Origin: DATJHM01 sp035493895
GTDB lineage: Bacteria > Chloroflexota > Ktedonobacteria > Ktedonobacterales > Ktedonobacteraceae
NCBI GenBank assembly: GCA_035493895.1
Contig: DATJHM010000303.1
Coordinates: 1-10,116, forward strand
Direction: 5' to 3'
Length of the DNA stretch: 10,116 nucleotides
Part shown: piece by piece, positions 6,817-10,116 of the stretch
Numbering within the stretch: position 1 is the first letter of the stretch
Layout: each line of letters begins with the position of its first letter
Notes under the pieces: generated by a model
The model's input: the letters and a program-made list of their open reading frames with translations, nothing else
Databases searched by the model: none
What the model was told of the DNA's origin: nothing
Program-made: the position numbers and the translations under genes

Positions 6817-9800
6817 TCAACCGCGCTCCTGCTTATCAGCATCGGCAAGTGCAATGACACGACGCTTTGTAACTTTTAACTTGCGGCGCTGTTCAGCGCG
6901 CTCTGTGGTTTCGCGGTTCAGGAGTTGTGCTTTTTCTTCGGGGGTAAAGATCTCTAAGGTGTCTACCGATGCATCAGGTGCACGCACAATGCTCTCCAAC
7001 AGGATTTCAAAATGCTTGAAGAGTTGGGCAATGGTCTCATGATCAAACAGGTCGGCTCGATAATTCACAAAACCATGCAGACCATCAAGGCGTTCCATCA
7101 TAAACACGGCCAGATCGAACTTGGCCGTTTGAATCTCGATATCGAACGCACTGACCTCCAGATCCTGCAAGTGCAACGGCGGAAGCGTGTTCTGCATGAC
7201 AAACAGGATATTCACCAGGGGAACCTGCTGGCCGCTACGCTCCAGTTGCAAAGCATCGATGAGCTTCTCGAAGGGCAGATCCTGGTGAGCATAGGCATTC
7301 AGCACCATGGTTCGCACACCTTTGGCGATCTCTCGAAATGTATCTTGTCCGTGCAGTTGCATACGCAGCGCCAATAGATTGACAAAAAAGCCGATCAGGG
7401 CCTCCGTCTCTTCATAGGTTCGGTTGGCGACATCGGTTCCCACTACAATATCCCGCTGCCCACTCACACGGTAGAGCAAGACCTGGAAAGCACCAAGCAA
7501 TGCCATGAACAGGGTCACGCCTTCTTGCTGACTCAAGGTGTGCAAAGCTCGCGAGAGCTGTTGGGAGAGCATAAACGTATGCGTTGCACCACGATGTTGC
7601 ACGCTCCCCTGACGAGCGCGATCTTTCGCCAGTTCAAGGGCGGTTGCTCCTCTCAGTTGCTGAGTCCAATAATCCAACAACGTATCCAGTGCCTCATCTT
7701 TCAGCCATGAACGTTGCCAGAGCGCAAAATCGGCATATTGCACAGGCAGGGGAGGCAGAGGTGCAGAACGTCCAGCCACAAATGCCTCGTAGAGCGTTGT
7801 CAATTCACGTATCAGCACTTCCGATGACCAGCCATCAGAAATGATATGGTGCATGGTAAGCGCCAGGACGTGTTCATCAGCATGCAAACGCAGTAAGACA
7901 CAACGCAAGAGTGGTCCCTGTGCAAGATTGAAAGGACAATGTGCTTCATCCTGCACCAGACGACGCAGTTCTTTCTCTTGCATGGCAGCATCCAGGTGGC
8001 TCACATCAATTGAAAGCATGCTTAGCTTCCCACGCGGCTCTATCACCTGTATAGCCCGGCCATATCTATCCTGAAAGGCCGTACGCAGGCTCCCATGACG
8101 TTGCACAACTACATTCAGGCTCTGGAATAATGCCTGTACGTTCAACTTTCCGCGAATACGTATCCCACCAGGAATGTTATACGCAGGGTTGTGTGGGTCT
8201 AGTTGATGCAAGAACCAGAGCCGCTGTTGCGCAAATGAAAGGGGGATCTCTGAAGCACCGGATGACACTTTGAGCGCTGGTTTTTTAATGCCCTGCTCAG
8301 ACCGCAAGATTTGTTCGATGTGCAGGGCCAGACCCGCTACCGTCGGCCACTCAAACAGGCTCCGCAACGGCAACTCTACGCCCAATGCCCCTCTCACTCT
8401 CGCCATCACTCTCGTCGCCAACAACGAATGTCCTCCCAACGCAAAGAAGTTCTCTTCTCTCCCTATCTCCTCCCTCTCCAATACCTCTCCCCAGATCGCT
8501 CCCACCAGTTCCTCTATCTCTCCCTTCCTCCCTCGCTCCTCTCTCCTCTCCGTTTCACTGCTCTCCTCCTCCTCTGGCTCTGGCAATGCCTTCCTGTCCA
8601 CCTTCCCATTGCTCGTCAACGGCAACTCCTCCAACTGCACGCATCTCCTGGGCACCATGTACTCCGGCAACCTCTTGCGCACATATCCCCGCACCTCCTC
8701 TTCCGAGCACTCCTTCCCCCTCCCCATCACCACATACCCGATCAACTCTTGCTCCCCTCGACTCCCCTCTCTCGCCACCACCACACTCGCCTCGACTCCC
8801 TCGCACTCCGCCAGCACCGCCTCGATCTCCCCCAGTTCGATCCGGTATCCTCTCACCTTCACCAGATGATCCTTCCTCCCCACATACTCCAGGTTCCCAT
8901 TCTTCAGACGCCTCACCACATCCCCCGTCCGGTACAACCTGCTTCCCGCCTCTCCACTCCATCTATCTGGCACAAAACGCTCTGCCGTCTGCTCCGGCCT
9001 CCCAATATAGCCTCTTCCCACGCCTCTTCCTCCCAACCATAACTCTCCTCTCACTCCTACTGGCACCTGCTCCCCCTGCGCGTCTACCACATACCCCTGC
9101 ATGTTGCGGATCGGATACCCCAACGGCACAATCGCCAACTCCGCCTCCTCTCCCGCTAACTGCTCGTAGCCATAATGGCACTGATCATCCGAGCACTCCG
9201 TCGAGCCATACGTATTGAGCAACGGCACTCCCCCTGCCAATCGGCTCCACCGCTCACTCACCTCTCCCGGCAACGCCTCTCCCGTCGGCACTACCCAGCG
9301 CACCGCACCTACATCCACAACTCCCCGTTGTGCTCTCTCCTCCTCTTCCAGTTCCTGCACCAGTTCTCGGAGCAGCGCTGGCACCACCTGCAAGATCGTG
9401 ATCCCATGCTCCCTCACCTCCTGCCACAACCGCTTCGCCTCAAAGGCGATCTCTTCGGGTACCAGCCGCACCTGCCCTCCCCAGAGCAAGGCGCCCACAC
9501 TTTGCCAGATCGCGATATCAAAGCTCTGTGGCCCATTCTGCGCCACGATATCCGCTCCGCTCAGCCCCAGATCTTCACTCTTGGCCAGCAGATGGTTGAG
9601 CATCCCTCGCTGCTCCACCATCACGCCTTTGGGCTGTCCGGTCGATCCTGACGTGTAGAGCACATACGCCTGCTGTCCCGGCTCCTGCACCAGCCGTGCC
9701 TGCGGCAATGAGCGTGCTTCCCCATGCATCTCTAGCCCCTCATGGACTTCGCGTAAGAGCTGCTCAATCAGCAGCAACGGCGTCTCCCCCTGTCCAGCAA

Positions 9801-10116
9801 TCTCCTCCCATAACGACTGGTAGGTCTGACTACTCAGCACCACCCGGCAGTGGCTCTCCTCCAGGATCTGTGCCAATCGCTCTTGAGGATGCAACGGGTC
9901 CAGCGGCAGATACACCCCGCCCGATTTCCAGATCGCCAGTTGTGCCAGCACAAAGGGGAAACGACGATCCAGCAGCACTCCCACCCGCTCTTCGCACTGC
10001 ACTCCGGACGCTTGCAACTGCCACGCCAGCCCCTGCGCCAGCCGATCCACCTGCGCATAGCTCAGCAGGGCATCTTCGTAGCTCAACGCAATGGCATCCG
10101 GCGTCCGCGCCACCTG
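6817..10116 (-). CDS. Non-ribosomal peptide synthetase, 3' part (A-T-C), cut by the right window edge
   Basis: The product activates one amino acid, loads it on its carrier domain and offers it to a C-terminal condensation domain, in the cytoplasm. The visible part has 1,099 residues; numbering starts at the codon 10116-10114. A domain about 1-510: LSYAQ, YTSGSTGQPKG (about 154-164), YGSTE (303-307), YRTGD, NGKVDRK (503-509). Carrier domain about 535-605: GGHSLL, with the phosphopantetheine serine at about 564. Condensation domain about 624-1065: LSFAQQRLWFL, HHIISDG (756-762), IGFFVN. It then stops after a basic tail, with no A, E or TE domain behind the C domain. The codon at 10113 is GTG, but A-domain sequence continues through it (Q-V-A-R-T-P-D), so the true start lies outside the window. 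The A-T linker (about 512-535) is very rich in Glu and Arg. The family call is certain; the product is unknown. Confidence 0.96.
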   Translation of the reverse strand, partial: QVARTPDAIALSYEDALLSYAQVDRLAQGLAWQLQASGVQCEERVGVLLDRRFPFVLAQLAIWKSGGVYLPLDPLHPQERLAQILEESHCRVVLSSQTYQSLWEEIAGQGETPLLLIEQLLREVHEGLEMHGEARSLPQARLVQEPGQQAYVLYTSGSTGQPKGVMVEQRGMLNHLLAKSEDLGLSGADIVAQNGPQSFDIAIWQSVGALLWGGQVRLVPEEIAFEAKRLWQEVREHGITILQVVPALLRELVQELEEEERAQRGVVDVGAVRWVVPTGEALPGEVSERWSRLAGGVPLLNTYGSTECSDDQCHYGYEQLAGEEAELAIVPLGYPIRNMQGYVVDAQGEQVPVGVRGELWLGGRGVGRGYIGRPEQTAERFVPDRWSGEAGSRLYRTGDVVRRLKNGNLEYVGRKDHLVKVRGYRIELGEIEAVLAECEGVEASVVVAREGSRGEQELIGYVVMGRGKECSEEEVRGYVRKRLPEYMVPRRCVQLEELPLTSNGKVDRKALPEPEEEESSETERREERGRKGEIEELVGAIWGEVLEREEIGREENFFALGGHSLLATRVMARVRGALGVELPLRSLFEWPTVAGLALHIEQILRSEQGIKKPALKVSSGASEIPLSFAQQRLWFLHQLDPHNPAYNIPGGIRIRGKLNVQALFQSLNVVVQRHGSLRTAFQDRYGRAIQVIEPRGKLSMLSIDVSHLDAAMQEKELRRLVQDEAHCPFNLAQGPLLRCVLLRLHADEHVLALTMHHIISDGWSSEVLIRELTTLYEAFVAGRSAPLPPLPVQYADFALWQRSWLKDEALDTLLDYWTQQLRGATALELAKDRARQGSVQHRGATHTFMLSQQLSRALHTLSQQEGVTLFMALLGAFQVLLYRVSGQRDIVVGTDVANRTYEETEALIGFFVNLLALRMQLHGQDTFREIAKGVRTMVLNAYAHQDLPFEKLIDALQLERSGQQVPLVNILFVMQNTLPPLHLQDLEVSAFDIEIQTAKFDLAVFMMERLDGLHGFVNYRADLFDHETIAQLFKHFEILLESIVRAPDASVDTLEIFTPEEKAQLLNRETTERAEQRRKLKVTKRRVIALADADKQERG
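8380..9060 (-). other. Purine-loaded stretch of the coding strand inside the A-T region
   Basis: Over roughly 680 bases the plus strand is almost entirely C and T, so the coding strand is mostly G and A. In 8521-8580, 54 of 60 plus-strand bases are pyrimidines; in 8461-8520, 48 of 60. Codons here favour GAG, GGG, AGG, AGA and GTG, whereas the condensation domain downstream (6820-8300) uses a balanced set. The peptide stays a normal A-domain C-terminus plus a charged linker and carrier domain, so much of the bias is at synonymous positions. The bias is sharpest between the carrier domain and the middle of the A domain and fades past 9060. The edges given are approximate. Confidence 0.75.
8560..10116 (-). 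other. Adenylation domain of the first synthetase, pocket resembling a 2,4-diaminobutyrate code
   Basis: This domain selects and adenylates the amino acid. I aligned it by eye to the GrsA Phe domain. The ten pocket positions (235, 236, 239, 278, 299, 301, 322, 330, 331, 517) read D-I-W-Q-V-T-T-D-D-K, at residues about 200, 201, 204, 243, 276, 278, 302, 310, 311 and 505 of the visible protein. From memory, Dab-activating domains carry codes like D-I-W-E-L-T-T-D-D-K, so eight of ten positions agree; the two adjacent acidic residues would suit a basic side chain. This is a tentative substrate guess. The domain itself, with all core motifs from A1 to A10 visible, is certain. Its first few residues are outside the window. 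Confidence 0.6.

Noticed and set aside
8385..9218. Long plus-strand reading frame of 277 codons, rich in Pro and Ser
   Set aside because: It is an antisense shadow of the purine-loaded A-domain stretch. C/T-rich sequence lacks stop codons, and the peptide is low-complexity with no domain.
9175..9658. Two overlapping plus-strand frames of about 150 codons
   Set aside because: They lie antisense to well-conserved A-domain motifs and show no protein family features.
10111..10113. GTG at 10113 as the start of the first synthetase
   Set aside because: A-domain sequence continues through it, the A domain would lack its first residues, and the frame stays open to the window edge.

Overview
The window is the inside of a bacterial non-ribosomal peptide synthetase (NRPS) cluster, and every convincing gene is on the minus strand. 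In transcription order (right to left) it holds: the 3' part of one synthetase (10116 to 6817, A-T-C, cut by the right edge); a flavin-dependent halogenase-like enzyme 47 nt later (6769 to 5015); a perfect 13-bp hairpin that could end that unit; about 440 bases without a convincing gene; and the 5' part of a second synthetase (4517 to 1, C-like-A-T-C, cut by the left edge). The second synthetase spans about 4.5 kb. I translated it by hand and found no stop codon down to position 1.

How the parts may work together (inference): the first synthetase ends in an intact condensation (C) domain with no A domain after it, so its acceptor amino acid must come from another protein. The second synthetase starts with a C-fold domain that lacks the catalytic HHxxxDG motif, followed at once by an adenylation (A) domain whose ten-residue pocket reads D-L-T-K-I-G-H-I-G-K, an aspartate-type code. 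The order intact C, inactive C-like, A(Asp), T is what has been described for 'interface' domains that recruit an aspartate beta-hydroxylase to an aspartyl carrier protein. No Fe/2-oxoglutarate hydroxylase is in this window. The tailoring enzyme lying between the two synthetases is a flavoprotein of the halogenase superfamily. The A domain of the first synthetase has a pocket close to what I remember of 2,4-diaminobutyrate codes, so a Dab-Asp step is a reasonable guess.

Organism: the sequence does not name the host. Codon use, moderate GC content by eye and large modular NRPS genes suit a free-living multi-gene-cluster bacterium. Ktedonobacteria (Chloroflexota), cyanobacteria and similar groups come to mind from the style of the proteins, but this is a weak impression. 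One stretch of the first synthetase (about 8380 to 9060) is strikingly purine-loaded on its coding strand, unlike the rest of the gene, and may mark a mosaic A-T unit. No tRNA, rRNA, CRISPR array, transposase, thioesterase or epimerase domain was seen.
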